DNA of 58,681 nucleotides from an uncultured bacterium (GCA_949292175.1 CASEYJ010000002.1:1-58681), one strand, 5' to 3'; shown: positions 16,985-27,716, numbered from the stretch's first letter. Numbers and translations: made by a program. The notes: generated from the letters alone by a model not told the origin.

Positions 16985-18226
16985 ATGGGTATGGCAGCTT
17001 CACAAGCAAGATATTTAGGCTTAACCGCAAGAAAAACCAATGTAGAATATGAAGGACAACAAATTAACCAAGCTCGTACAGCACTGGCAAATCAGAGTGC
17101 AAATACGTTTAATGAATTGCTTGCTTTGGAAGTTCCAACAGCACCTAGCACTCAGGATTATACAACAGTAAAATATTCATATAAAGACGGAGCAATTACT
17201 GAAGAAATTGAAGAAATGTCTCAATTGATTGACGATCCGGATGGCTATAACTATATCATCACTCACTATCATTACGCTGATGTTTATACAGGGGTTCAGA
17301 ATAAGTTACAAAACCCGCAGGTGATTATGGGTACAACAGGTGTAAAGAATTCTATACCAAGAGATTCAATTGAAGAGAATGGTGTTGGTGATTATACTAT
17401 TGATGGAAATCCTGTAACTAAATTTGATGAAACTGATGAAGAGCAAAAAGATGCTTATCGTAAAATTTCAGAAAATTATCCTGAATTTGCAAAATTAAAA
17501 GATGATTTATATACATATACTGCAGAAGATGGGTCAATACACTTTACGACAGGTGCATCTCTTAAGGGAGATAAAGATGCAGATGACTATTATGTAAAAT
17601 CAGATATTCCAAAATCAATAGGTACAGCTCCTGTTCGTAAGTACGATCCGTCTGATTCTACTCAGAAGGCTGCTTATGAACAAATTTGCAAAGATTGGCC
17701 AGCTTCAGATTTTGCAAATGCAGATCCAGAAGATATTTATGTTTGGGAATATCAAGGTCAAACGAGATTTGCTTGCTTATCAGATCTTGAAAAAACAGCA
17801 ATAAGTGGTCCTGATCAGACTACTCCTTCTGAAAATCAAGACAAACTTACATATTATACTGCACAGGATATTAATACAAAAATATCTCAACAACAAAAGG
17901 CAATTGTTGATATCAATGAAGAAGGGCGTATTCAATCTATAAGATACGAAGATTCATCTATCACTTATGCCGTGAATACAGAGACTGAAACTGACCAAAA
18001 TGCATATGAAGATGCGATGAATCAGTATAACTATGATATGCAAGTATATGAAAAACAAATTGCTGATATCAACGCTAAAACAGAAAAAATTCAAGAACAA
18101 GATAGGACTCTTGAATTGAGATTACGTCAGTTAGATACAGAACAAGATGCACTTCAAACAGAAATGGAAGCAGTTAAAAAGGTTATTGAAAAGAATATTG
18201 AATCTACATTCAAGACTTTTGAATAA
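16985..18226 (+). CDS. Lineage-type helical protein, unknown function
   Basis: 413 residues without a signal peptide. The N-terminal 50 residues are a helical segment (AASQARYLGLTARKTNVEYEGQ, written here as two parts: AASQARYLG and LTARKTNVEY). The middle (60-320) is acidic, D/Y/E/T-rich and repeat-like (YRKISENYPEFAKL and YEQICKDWPASDFAN resemble each other). The C-terminus is a coiled coil ending KNIESTFKTFE. The helix / variable middle / helix layout recalls secreted filament or hook-type subunits, but I cannot place it in a family. It heads a run of similar small helical genes through 20036, with one more at 22082. Confidence 0.75.
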   Translation: MGMAASQARYLGLTARKTNVEYEGQQINQARTALANQSANTFNELLALEVPTAPSTQDYTTVKYSYKDGAITEEIEEMSQLIDDPDGYNYIITHYHYADVYTGVQNKLQNPQVIMGTTGVKNSIPRDSIEENGVGDYTIDGNPVTKFDETDEEQKDAYRKISENYPEFAKLKDDLYTYTAEDGSIHFTTGASLKGDKDADDYYVKSDIPKSIGTAPVRKYDPSDSTQKAAYEQICKDWPASDFANADPEDIYVWEYQGQTRFACLSDLEKTAISGPDQTTPSENQDKLTYYTAQDINTKISQQQKAIVDINEEGRIQSIRYEDSSITYAVNTETETDQNAYEDAMNQYNYDMQVYEKQIADINAKTEKIQEQDRTLELRLRQLDTEQDALQTEMEAVKKVIEKNIESTFKTFE

Positions 18227-18265
18227 TGAATAAAAGAGATTAAGTAAGAAGAAGTAGAGGTAAAC

Positions 18266-19096
18266 ATGTCTTACAAAAACGATAGTTATTTAGTAATAGC
18301 AAATAAGTTTGGTTCAGCAGGGTCTGAGGCGAAGGCTCAGTTGTGGGAAACTTATGATAAATTGAGAGACTTGACTGTATCCGGTTCAGGCGCAGGGGGT
18401 ACAGGTTGGGGGAATACCGGAAGTTTCCTGTATAGAATGGCTAGTTTGCTTGCTCCATCTTCTTATGCAACAGTATTTGGAAGTTCTGAATCTATGAATA
18501 TCCCTGGAACTTCATATTATTCTTCTGTAAATGGAGGTTCTGCGTACGGCCTTAATTCATTGTATAACTATTCAGGTTTTCCTGGCGGCGCGGCTCCTAT
18601 ATCTTGGTCGGATGGCGTTTATACCGGTGGTGCTGCTACTATGTTTGGATGGGGAACTGATATGGGTTCTTCAACATCAGGAGTAGCAACAGGTTATGCA
18701 TCAGGCGTGGGTGGTTTGGCTGATATCGCAAGTGCTGCTGCTTACGGTGTTGGTGCGGCAAACGGTTATGGTTTTGTCGGTAAAAATATAGTTCTACCTT
18801 TGGCGAGTATTATTTCAGGTTGGGGTGGAATTATGCAGTCTGCGGCTCCTTATCTTGGTGAATATGGTTTGCCGGCTTTGGTTATGGGTAATTTGATGCA
18901 GGGTACAACATCTGCTGCGTTATCTGCTTACCAACGTGTTACAGGTAATATTACAGCCAATGCTGATACTATTCTTTCTAATAAGGTTAGAAATATTGAA
19001 ACTGTGTGTAAGATGCTTGATACACAGGGCGATGTAGTTAAAAAGATGCTTAAGGAATCTATTGACGGTGATTCTAAAGCTATTCAAAACTTGTAG
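18266..19096 (+). CDS. Gly/Ala/Ser/Tyr-rich protein, unknown function
   Basis: 276 residues, 39 nt after the preceding gene, with a GTAGAGGTAA ribosome site. A short helical N-terminus (residues 1-35) is followed by a long low-complexity region rich in G, A, S and Y (about 36-165), then a hydrophobic stretch and a C-terminal helix (about 225-276). There is no signal peptide, although the composition resembles exported structural or adhesive proteins. Co-location with helical proteins suggests a shared export or assembly system; inference only. Confidence 0.7.
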   Translation: MSYKNDSYLVIANKFGSAGSEAKAQLWETYDKLRDLTVSGSGAGGTGWGNTGSFLYRMASLLAPSSYATVFGSSESMNIPGTSYYSSVNGGSAYGLNSLYNYSGFPGGAAPISWSDGVYTGGAATMFGWGTDMGSSTSGVATGYASGVGGLADIASAAAYGVGAANGYGFVGKNIVLPLASIISGWGGIMQSAAPYLGEYGLPALVMGNLMQGTTSAALSAYQRVTGNITANADTILSNKVRNIETVCKMLDTQGDVVKKMLKESIDGDSKAIQNL

Positions 19097-19102
19097 TTAA
19101 TT

Positions 19103-19321
19103 ATGGAAAAGAGAACTTATATAAGAGTTATATTTGATAAACTTTTAAGAGATAATATTGTTTTTGCGATGTTAGATAAATTTGTAAAATTTTATTGCAC
19201 AATTTTTTCACATCCAATAAATTCATTAAAGTTTCAAGAAAATCGTCCGTTAAAAAATAATGAAACTGATATGCAATTTTCATTTCAGGACGTTGATAGT
19301 ACTAAAAACATTTTAGGTTAA
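19103..19321 (+). CDS. Possible small protein
   Basis: 72 codons starting 6 nt after the previous stop. Composition is aliphatic and basic, with no recognised domain and no clear Shine-Dalgarno, so translation would depend on coupling to the upstream gene. The hydrophobic/basic N-terminal half is broadly like that of the next small gene (19420). It may be real, degenerate or spurious. Confidence 0.3.
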   Translation: MEKRTYIRVIFDKLLRDNIVFAMLDKFVKFYCTIFSHPINSLKFQENRPLKNNETDMQFSFQDVDSTKNILG

Positions 19322-19419
19322 GACATGTTAAGAAGCATTAAATAAATGCGCAATAATTGCGTTACATTTGTTTTTATATACATGTAGATCTAAAGTGTTA
19401 TAGGAGTGGAATACCCAAA

Positions 19420-19692
19420 ATGCTTCGAGATACTTTAGAGATGAATATAAAAAGAATCATAGATTTCTTGATATATTCAAAGAACTTTATAATAAGGAAA
19501 AGCCCGCTTAAAGCTCTGGCAAATTCTATTGTGGAAGGTTTAAAAGATTTTCTTACTATGAAGAAAAAACTGAAAATGGCTCAGTATCGATTAAACTATC
19601 ACAGGCATCAGTTTCAGAAGATGGAACAATTGATTGCAGAAAATAACCAGCACAGCTTTCTGAAAGGGAATAACCTTAACGAAACCAGATAA
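19420..19692 (+). CDS. Small basic helical protein
   Basis: 90 residues from the ATG at 19420, preceded by TAGGAGTGG about 10 nt upstream; upstream in-frame codons lack an ATG. It is strongly helical and basic (MNIKRIIDFLIYSKNF ... MKKKLKMAQYRLNYHRHQ), probably a coiled coil. It lies 11 nt before the next small gene with the same orientation. Function unknown. Confidence 0.55.
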   Translation: MLRDTLEMNIKRIIDFLIYSKNFIIRKSPLKALANSIVEGLKDFLTMKKKLKMAQYRLNYHRHQFQKMEQLIAENNQHSFLKGNNLNETR

Positions 19693-19703
19693 AGGAAGTT
19701 GAA

Positions 19704-20036
19704 ATGGGTGTTATTACAGACACAATCAGGTTACATCAGTTGAAAGGTGAATCTTTAGACCTTCAATTCAAGATTCAGCAGATCACGATGACAAAAATGG
19801 GGTTGACTCATTCTTGCAATGATTTGATAAAAGTTGGAACTGATTATGATCCTGAATCTCCGGTAATGAAAACGTTGCAACAACGTCAACAGAAATTGAA
19901 ACTTTTGGAAGAAAAATTGAACCAAGAAATGCAACAATATCAAGTTCAACTTGAAATGGTTGAGGCGGAATATAAAGCTTGTAAGGATAGGTTACGACAA
20001 AATATTCAAGAGGAGTTTAGTTACTCTTTCGGATAA
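19704..20036 (+). CDS. Small coiled-coil protein with C-terminal NI-x3-F motif
   Basis: 110 residues with a good GGAAG ribosome site. Two helices (about 5-35 and 55-105) with heptad spacing (LQQRQQKLKLLEEKLNQEM) imply a helical hairpin. The C-terminus, QNIQEEFSYSFG, resembles those of the 16985 (KNIESTFKTFE) and 22082 (TNIKNDFTYGG) products. A strong terminator follows. The size and shape recall small secreted helical-hairpin or chaperone proteins, but no family is recognised. Confidence 0.7.
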   Translation: MGVITDTIRLHQLKGESLDLQFKIQQITMTKMGLTHSCNDLIKVGTDYDPESPVMKTLQQRQQKLKLLEEKLNQEMQQYQVQLEMVEAEYKACKDRLRQNIQEEFSYSFG

Positions 20037-20042
20037 TAAATT

Positions 20043-20076
20043 AAAAAAGGATCTGCTGATGGCAGGTTCTTTTTTG
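20043..20076 (+). terminator. Intrinsic terminator of the small-gene cluster
   Basis: 14-bp stem (A-rich arm from 20043, T-rich arm to about 20075, two G-T pairs) around a 4-5-nt loop with a T-run built into the 3' arm. Confidence 0.8.
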
Positions 20077-20101
20077 TGATTTTTTATCTTTTAGTTAGTG
20101 T

Positions 20102-20659
20102 TTATCTTCTTGTGTAATAATCAAATATCACAAAATCTATTCTGTTATCTTTAAAGTCTTCCTGTGCAACATTGCCATAAAATGGCATTGTATCTCCAAA
20201 CCCTATTGGGTATAGTCTTAAGGTTTCTATTTTACATTTATTGATTAGGTAATCAGTTATAACATTTGCTCTGTGGATACTTATTTCCCAACTGTCTTTG
20301 TAACCCGGATTGTTGTAGTTCATGGCGCTAGTGTGGCTTTCTATTGCGCATTTGTTGTTAAACATTTTTAGTACTTTACCAATTGCATCCAGTAATATTT
20401 CCCCTTCAGAAGTAAGTTTTGTTGAGTTAGGTGCAAAAATTTTATCATCAGGAATGCTTACGACTAATCCTCTGGGAACTTTTGTGTACATGACAGAATC
20501 GCTCGTCAGTGGCAGGTTCTCTTTGAATTTCTGGATGACAAATGCTGATCTGGCATCAAAGTTAACATTCATATAAACATTTACCTGTTGCGCGGAAAAT
20601 GAGCATAATGAATGTAAGAAGAATATTAAAATTGATAATAAAGCAACACAAAATTTCAA
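20102..20659 (-). CDS. OmpA-family C-terminal domain protein
   Basis: About 185 residues. I favour the TTG at 20659, which has a GAGGT ribosome site 8 nt upstream and gives a compact signal peptide; a further TTG lies at 20674. After cleavage near SFS-AQQ, the C-terminal domain shows the OmpA/MotB peptidoglycan-binding pattern: FAPNSTKLTSEGEILLDAIGKVL, HTSAMN, SIHRANVITDYLI, GFGDTMP and KDNRIDFVI. It is probably anchored to peptidoglycan in the periplasm. It lies 60 nt downstream of the M16 homologue and may be co-transcribed with it. Confidence 0.82.
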   Translation of the reverse strand: MKFCVALLSILIFFLHSLCSFSAQQVNVYMNVNFDARSAFVIQKFKENLPLTSDSVMYTKVPRGLVVSIPDDKIFAPNSTKLTSEGEILLDAIGKVLKMFNNKCAIESHTSAMNYNNPGYKDSWEISIHRANVITDYLINKCKIETLRLYPIGFGDTMPFYGNVAQEDFKDNRIDFVIFDYYTRR

Positions 20660-20719
20660 TATGTAATACCTCAATATGTATTATCTATTGATTTTGTATT
20701 GTACGTATTACCCGACAGG

Positions 20720-21934
20720 CTATGGCTTTAGGATTGAAGTAATCGAATTTTCGTTAAAGTATTTTATTGCACACTGCTGTATTTGTTCTGCAGTTATGGT
20801 TTTTACTTTTTCCTTGGTTTGTTGTTTGAATTCAAAGCCTAATCCTAGTATTCCATAATGTGCATAAAGGGTTGCTTGATTGCTGTTAGTTTCATTTGAA
20901 AATGCCCATTTACCAATTAAGTTGTTCTTTGCATTTGTCAATTCTTCTTCGCTAACAGGTGTCGTTTTTATTTTTTCAATTTCTTCTGCAAAACCGTTTA
21001 GGGATACTTCGATATTTTTAGGTTCTGTTGCTATATATATGTAAAAATCTGCACATTGCAAGAATGGTTCGTAGCAACTTCTAACAACGTATGCTAATCC
21101 CTTTTTGTCTCGAAGTTCTAAAAATAGGCGAGAAGATAGGCCTGAGGCTCCAAGTATAATATTTAATAATAATAGTGCCGGGTAATCTTCCTCGCTTGAC
21201 GTTTGGGTTAGCCAGCCCTTTATGATATGTGCTTGGTTTGCGTCAGGTTTGATTATTTCAGAAACTTGTTGCTCTGTTATAACAGGTCTTTCTAATGTAC
21301 ATTCTGCTTCTTTTGAAGGTGCAAGTTCTCCAAAGGCTTCAGAAATTTGTTGTTCAGCGTCTTCAATATCTATGTCCCCAACAATCGAAATAACTTTTTT
21401 GCTGTCATTAAGGAATGCATTATAAGTTTCAAGAACTTCTTCTTTTGTGATTTTGTTTATGTTTTCTAAAATTTTTGAATTAGTGTTTCCGTATGGATGA
21501 TTTTTGAAAAGTGTACTGTAATAATTGTCTGTTACTTTTGCTCTTGGAGAATCTAATTCTGCAATTATTTCCCCTTCCATTTTTTTTACTTCTTTGTCGA
21601 AATCTTCAAACGTAGAATTTTTGATAACATCTTCCAGAATTTCGATAGCTTTATTAAAGTCTTCGTTTAAGCATACAAATTTTAAACGGATATAGTCAGT
21701 TTTTGCATCTGTGGAAAAGTCTATTGCATAAGAATCGAGTTCTTCTGCGAGTTGTTCTGCAGAACGATTTTTTGTTCCTTGCAAAAGTAACCTTGCCATG
21801 ATGCCTTCAACTCCGGGAATTGTTTCAGCTTTGTTGATTTTGAAATTGAAGCATAAAGCAATTCTTGGGGTATTTTTATTTCTTTTGTAAAATACGTCAA
21901 TATTATTTTTAAGCTTAAAAGTTTTTGTATCCAT
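20720..21934 (-). CDS. M16-family peptidase homologue lacking zinc ligands
   Basis: 404 residues comprising two M16 (inverzincin) half-domains (about 1-200 and 205-404). The position of the HxxEH zinc motif reads GIMARLLLQGT (about residues 43-53), so neither His nor Glu is present. The C-terminal half has the usual GLSSRLFLELRDKKGLAYVV segment. Such sequences normally act as non-catalytic partners of an active M16 subunit, but no active partner lies nearby. A GGAGAGAG Shine-Dalgarno precedes the start and there is no signal peptide. Probably catalytically dead. Confidence 0.88.
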   Translation of the reverse strand: MDTKTFKLKNNIDVFYKRNKNTPRIALCFNFKINKAETIPGVEGIMARLLLQGTKNRSAEQLAEELDSYAIDFSTDAKTDYIRLKFVCLNEDFNKAIEILEDVIKNSTFEDFDKEVKKMEGEIIAELDSPRAKVTDNYYSTLFKNHPYGNTNSKILENINKITKEEVLETYNAFLNDSKKVISIVGDIDIEDAEQQISEAFGELAPSKEAECTLERPVITEQQVSEIIKPDANQAHIIKGWLTQTSSEEDYPALLLLNIILGASGLSSRLFLELRDKKGLAYVVRSCYEPFLQCADFYIYIATEPKNIEVSLNGFAEEIEKIKTTPVSEEELTNAKNNLIGKWAFSNETNSNQATLYAHYGILGLGFEFKQQTKEKVKTITAEQIQQCAIKYFNENSITSILKP

Positions 21935-22081
21935 ATCTCTCTCCTATACAACGGATTTTAGCATAATAACAGTGTTTACGCAATTGTTAACAAATGTAAC
22001 AAATATGTTTAAGTCTGAAATCACCAATTTTAAAATGTTTTTATATATATAAGATTACTAAAGATAAGAGAGGCGAGAGTT

Positions 22082-22480
22082 ATGGCGATATCTAATATCC
22101 AAGAGACTTTATTGATGTACACTAAGCAAAAAGCTATGATTAACAACAAATTGTCGGATGTTATGTTCAATATTACTGCAGCAGCGAGAGAAGAGGCTGA
22201 ACTTCAAGATAAGTATAACGCTAAAGAACGTTATTACTATTATGAATATGCTAATAATCCGGATATGCAGGATGAATATCAAGAAGTTATGGAGCAGTTG
22301 CTTAAGGAACACGAGTTTGATCTTGCTAACATTCAATCTTGGGAATCTGAATTAGAAACTGATAAAAACAATTATGAAACAAGATTGAACATTATAACTC
22401 AGTATGAATCATCTTGGCAAAAATTGTTATCTACAAATATCAAGAACGACTTTACATACGGAGGTGCTCAACAAGGATAG
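22082..22480 (+). CDS. Small coiled-coil protein with C-terminal NI-x3-F motif
   Basis: 132 residues, helical throughout. An AAAREEAELQDKYNAKERYYYYEY heptad-rich helix (residues about 33-56, in two parts AAAREEAELQDKY and NAKERYYYYEY) is followed by a long acidic helix and a tail TNIKNDFTYGGAQQG. The tail resembles that of the 19704 product. It has an AGAGGCGAG ribosome site and is terminated by the hairpin at 22507. No recognised family. Confidence 0.7.
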   Translation: MAISNIQETLLMYTKQKAMINNKLSDVMFNITAAAREEAELQDKYNAKERYYYYEYANNPDMQDEYQEVMEQLLKEHEFDLANIQSWESELETDKNNYETRLNIITQYESSWQKLLSTNIKNDFTYGGAQQG

Positions 22481-22506
22481 TTCGACAACTGAATATTACA
22501 GAATTC

Positions 22507-22533
22507 AAAAAGCGGGTCAATACCCGCTTTTTT
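22507..22533 (+). terminator. Intrinsic terminator
   Basis: 11-bp perfect stem (22507-22517 with 22522-22532), 4-nt loop, T6. Confidence 0.85.
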
Positions 22534-22549
22534 GTTGTATTATATTAGT

Positions 22550-23521
22550 ATGATTGGAGAAAGTAAGTTAGGTGTATTTATTGTCCCAACAGGGATTGGA
22601 GCTTCCGTAGGTGGTTATGCCGGTGATGCGAGTCCTTGGGCTAGAAAGTTTTCTCAAAAATCAAAGCTTATTGTTAATCCTAACGTAGTTAATGCGGGTG
22701 GATTTTCTGGAATAAATGACAATATGTTTTATGTTGAGGGATATTCACTGGATAAGTTTATGAGTGGTGAATTGAATATTGTTCCTTCAGCAGATAACAA
22801 GGTTGGGATAATTTTTGATAAAGCAATTCCTGAAGATGTTTTAAATGTTCACATAAATACAATGAATGCCGTTAAAGCTGTTTACGGTTTAGATGTCGGT
22901 GAATATGAAATAACTGATACTGAAGTTGGTGTTGAGTTTGTTTTGGATGATGTGAGTGGAATTTCGAATGGAAATGTTCAGTGTCCGGAAACTTTATTAA
23001 GAGCGGCGGAAAAACTTTTGGATAGAGGTTGTGATGCTATTGCGATAGTTTGTATGTTTGAAGATCCGGAAGGGATAAATGAAGGTTATTCTGATGGTGT
23101 CGGGACAGATCCTGTTGGGGGAGTTGAAGCTATAATTTCTCATTATATTTCAAAAAATTTGTTAGTCCCATGTGCGCACTCTCCGGCATTTGAAGATTAT
23201 CAAATATATCCTGATTTGGTTAATCCAAAATCAGCATCGGAGTATATTACTCCTACCTTTTTGCCTTGTATTTTGATAGGTTTGGCTCAAGCTCCGCGAA
23301 TTACAAAAAAAGGTGGAATTTCTGTTAAAAATGTAGATTATGTTGTTGCTCCATATGATGCTCTTGGAAGTCCTGCTGTTCTTTCTGCTGTTGGATATGG
23401 AATTAAAGTTTATGCAGTTAAAGAGAATACGACAGCACTCGATGTTACCCCTGAGAAACTTGGTATTATAGATAGAGTGTGTGTTGTTGATACTTATGAA
23501 GAGCTTTTGAGATTAGTATAG
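22550..23521 (+). CDS. DUF3326 domain protein
   Basis: 323 residues. It matches the DUF3326 family of Cyanobacteria and relatives: the N-terminal FIVPTGIGASVGGYAGDAS motif and internal AHSPAF and PTFLPCILIGLAQAP blocks. The biochemical role of the family is not established to my knowledge. The start is set by the conserved N-terminus; the ATG has no Shine-Dalgarno, and TATTAT lies 6 nt upstream right behind the terminator of the previous gene, so the transcript may be leaderless. The gene supports a cyanobacterial-phylum affiliation. Confidence 0.85.
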   Translation: MIGESKLGVFIVPTGIGASVGGYAGDASPWARKFSQKSKLIVNPNVVNAGGFSGINDNMFYVEGYSLDKFMSGELNIVPSADNKVGIIFDKAIPEDVLNVHINTMNAVKAVYGLDVGEYEITDTEVGVEFVLDDVSGISNGNVQCPETLLRAAEKLLDRGCDAIAIVCMFEDPEGINEGYSDGVGTDPVGGVEAIISHYISKNLLVPCAHSPAFEDYQIYPDLVNPKSASEYITPTFLPCILIGLAQAPRITKKGGISVKNVDYVVAPYDALGSPAVLSAVGYGIKVYAVKENTTALDVTPEKLGIIDRVCVVDTYEELLRLV

Positions 23522-23636
23522 ATAATTTGCTATTTAAATTATTAATTTTTTGTTTATTTTTTTAATAATTCTTGAAAAGGGTGTTATAACAATAATATAG
23601 AAAAGTAATAAGCATGTAATTAGTAAAAGGAGATAA

Positions 23637-25487
<1,851 letters not shown>

Positions 25488-25506
25488 TGTAACTTATCTA
25501 ATAAGT

Positions 25507-25537
25507 AAAAAGGCAGACTTTAAGTCTGCCTTTTTTG
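25507..25537 (+). terminator. Intrinsic terminator of dnaK
   Basis: Near-palindromic stem (AAAAAGGCAGACTT against its complement) with a T-run, directly behind dnaK. Confidence 0.88.
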
Positions 25538-25561
25538 TTTGTTGAATTTAGCCTTTTAGCT

Positions 25562-25599
25562 AAACAAAAAGCCTCCAGATGAATATCTGAAGGCTTTTT
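25562..25599 (-). terminator. Intrinsic terminator of the HU gene
   Basis: AAAAAGCCT (25566-25574) pairs with AGGCTTTTT (25591-25599), and an inner CAGAT/ATCTG pairing extends it. The minus-strand tail is T-rich. Confidence 0.78.
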
Positions 25600-25616
25600 G
25601 AATTCTTGAATAAAAA

Positions 25617-25892
25617 CTATTTTGCAAGAAGTTCTTTGAATTTTTTACCAGCTGAAAATGCAGGAACAGTTTTAGCAGCGATTTTCAAAGTAGCACCAGT
25701 TTGTGGGTTTCTACCAGTTCTAGCAGCTCTTTTTCTAGCTTCGAATGTACCGAAACCTACCAATGTAACTTTTTTACCTTTAGAAACTGTTTTTTCGATT
25801 GTTTCTAAAACTGCTGCAACAACGTCAGCTGTAGCTTTTTGAGAAACTTTAGCTTTTTTAGATACTTCTTTTACCAATTCTTCTTTGTTCAT
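25617..25892 (-). CDS. hup: HU-type nucleoid protein
   Basis: 91 residues, the standard HU length. N-terminal helices (MNKEELVKEVSKKAKVS) are followed by GFGTFEARKRAARTGRNPQTG, the beta-arm with the Pro that intercalates DNA, and the C-terminal KKFKELL helix. It compacts and bends DNA as a dimer. It has a strong GAAGGAGG ribosome site and a promoter about 80 nt upstream. Confidence 0.96.
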   Translation of the reverse strand: MNKEELVKEVSKKAKVSQKATADVVAAVLETIEKTVSKGKKVTLVGFGTFEARKRAARTGRNPQTGATLKIAAKTVPAFSAGKKFKELLAK

Positions 25893-25970
25893 TATGAACC
25901 TCCTTCTTCCTTATGCAAACGGACCCCAGAAACCATATTCTTTCCGCATGCGTATATCTTCGACAGATTT

Positions 25971-25998
25971 ATTATATCACGTTATTTGCTTTTTGCAA
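25971..25998 (-). promoter_or_regulatory. Promoter of the HU gene
   Basis: Minus strand: TTGCAA (25998-25993), 16-nt spacer, TATAAT (25976-25971). The predicted 5' leader is about 70 nt. Confidence 0.65.
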
Positions 25999-26137
25999 GA
26001 GGGTTTCAGGGTTTTTATTCAAGTGTTTTAAAGGTATAACCTAATTAACAGAAGTTTATATTCTCAAAATTTAGACTATTCTTGCGGTTTGAGGATATGA
26101 GTTTTCGTTAATATCGGATGTTATATTCAAATATTGA

Positions 26138-27013
26138 TTAAACAGAGCTTTCATTAGCTTTTGCAAATTTAACGTTTTTGTAGAAATATTGCAAGATTTG
26201 GTATGCGTTATAACCTTCTTTTGCAAGGTTATTTGCTCCGTGTTGAGACATCCCAATTCCATGACCATTCTTTTTTACATTTCCATCATAAGATGGTACA
26301 GCTCTGATAAACGGTAAGTCACTACCCCAAGCTTGTTTTGCATTCAGTGTGTGTCCTCCGGCAGAAGCTGAATAGTATGCAGGAACAACTTTGTAATTGT
26401 ATGTTAAAACTAGTCCATCAGTTTCAAGAACAGCAGAATTTGTTTTGCTGGTTTCAGCTGAAGCTCCGCCGTATGCTTGATCTTCAGGAGTATCCTTAAG
26501 GTCAAATCCAAGGCTTGCACGCTTTCCTAAGTTTGCTAAAGCGTAACTTCTTGCAGCGATAGCTTGAGCTTTTAGAGCTTCAAGTTCCCAGCTTGATGGC
26601 ATTTCCGATGGAACTACTCCCTTAATATAATCTTCTAAATCTACATTATTTATTACAGTTAACTTTTGATTGCGATTTTGTATCATAAGAAAACCGCGAT
26701 ACCATTTTCTCTTAGCGCTTACAAATCCGCCTTCGGCAGGCTTTATGACAATATTATCTGAATAAATTTGATAAAATTTGCCGTTAAGTCTAATTGCCAT
26801 TGTGTTTTTGTAAGGGATTATCTCATAACCTTTCATAGCTTCAATTTTACAAACAGTTTTGTTTGTATTTGCATCTATGATTGAGGTGGTATTGGATGAA
26901 CCCACACCAATCTGGTTCGCGCCTATTTGCAAACCTATTTTGATGGCATAACACGGATTAGAATTAAGTATTGCTAATAAAAGAACTGTATAAAATAATA
27001 TAATCTTCTTCAT
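26138..27013 (-). CDS. SpoIID/LytB-domain protein
   Basis: 291 residues from the ATG at 27013, which begins a signal peptide (MKKIILFYTVLLLAI, cleavage about CYA-IK). The SpoIID domain (about residues 110-280) includes DYIKGVVPSEMPSSWELEALKAQ (as DYIKGVVPSEMP and SWELEALKAQA), AARSYAL, YYSASAGGHT and NGHGIGMSQHGA. SpoIID enzymes are lytic transglycosylases acting on denuded peptidoglycan; LytB homologues stimulate amidases. In a Gram-negative non-sporulator it probably serves cell-wall remodelling. TATAAT preceded by TGC lies 9 nt before the ATG and there is no Shine-Dalgarno. Confidence 0.85.
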   Translation of the reverse strand: MKKIILFYTVLLLAILNSNPCYAIKIGLQIGANQIGVGSSNTTSIIDANTNKTVCKIEAMKGYEIIPYKNTMAIRLNGKFYQIYSDNIVIKPAEGGFVSAKRKWYRGFLMIQNRNQKLTVINNVDLEDYIKGVVPSEMPSSWELEALKAQAIAARSYALANLGKRASLGFDLKDTPEDQAYGGASAETSKTNSAVLETDGLVLTYNYKVVPAYYSASAGGHTLNAKQAWGSDLPFIRAVPSYDGNVKKNGHGIGMSQHGANNLAKEGYNAYQILQYFYKNVKFAKANESSV

Positions 27014-27050
27014 TATATTGTTATTATAGCATATTTTGGAAAAATTTTTT

Positions 27051-27716
27051 CTAAACCTTTTGGTCGATTTTTTTTGATTTTTTAATTCCAAGATCTGCAC
27101 ATATTCTATCCGCAGTGTTTGTTCCAATCTTTTCACCGATATTGAATGATGTGATTGAACCGCAAACGAATAGTAAACCCTTTATAATAGAGGCAATTTT
27201 GCCGCTGTTGCCGGATTTGATTAGTGCATTTGATATCTTTTTTAGTCCGTTAATATCTTTTGCTTTGTTAGCAAGTTTAAGTAAATTTTCTTCATTAATT
27301 ACTTTCCCCATGTGAAGTTTCATTAAGCCTTCACCGAGAAACATTCCTGCAAGAGCTCCTGTTTGAGTAATTCCTGTGTGGACTTTGTCATCAGATGTTA
27401 GAACCTTTATGCCTCCTGAGATGCATATAAGAGGGTTGACGTTGTGAGTAGCCCAGTTTACAGCTTTCCCAGCATAATCAATAGCTTTATATTGTTTTGC
27501 ATATTTATCAAAAATACTAAGAGCGTTTTTTGCAGTTCTTGCGGTTTCGTCATTATATTTTGCCACCGCTTCAACTATCTTTGCTCCTTGAGCAAAGGCA
27601 ACCGTGCCGCGGCTTTTTTCACCGTTTTCTGAGGTATCTGTCGCTTTTTGCATGTTCCTATAAAAGAATATTCCGCTAGGGACACAAACATCTAAAAGTT
27701 CAGTTGTAATACCCAT
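27051..27716 (-). CDS. Hypothetical helical protein
   Basis: 221 residues with a good AAAGG ribosome site. It is predominantly helical, with hydrophobic Gly-rich segments near residues 90-130 and 185-205 (ALAGMFLGEGL, GLLFVCGSITSF) that could be membrane-associated, and a basic C-terminus KKSKKID. No recognised domain. It precedes the SpoIID gene by 37 nt on the same strand. Confidence 0.65.
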   Translation of the reverse strand: MGITTELLDVCVPSGIFFYRNMQKATDTSENGEKSRGTVAFAQGAKIVEAVAKYNDETARTAKNALSIFDKYAKQYKAIDYAGKAVNWATHNVNPLICISGGIKVLTSDDKVHTGITQTGALAGMFLGEGLMKLHMGKVINEENLLKLANKAKDINGLKKISNALIKSGNSGKIASIIKGLLFVCGSITSFNIGEKIGTNTADRICADLGIKKSKKIDQKV

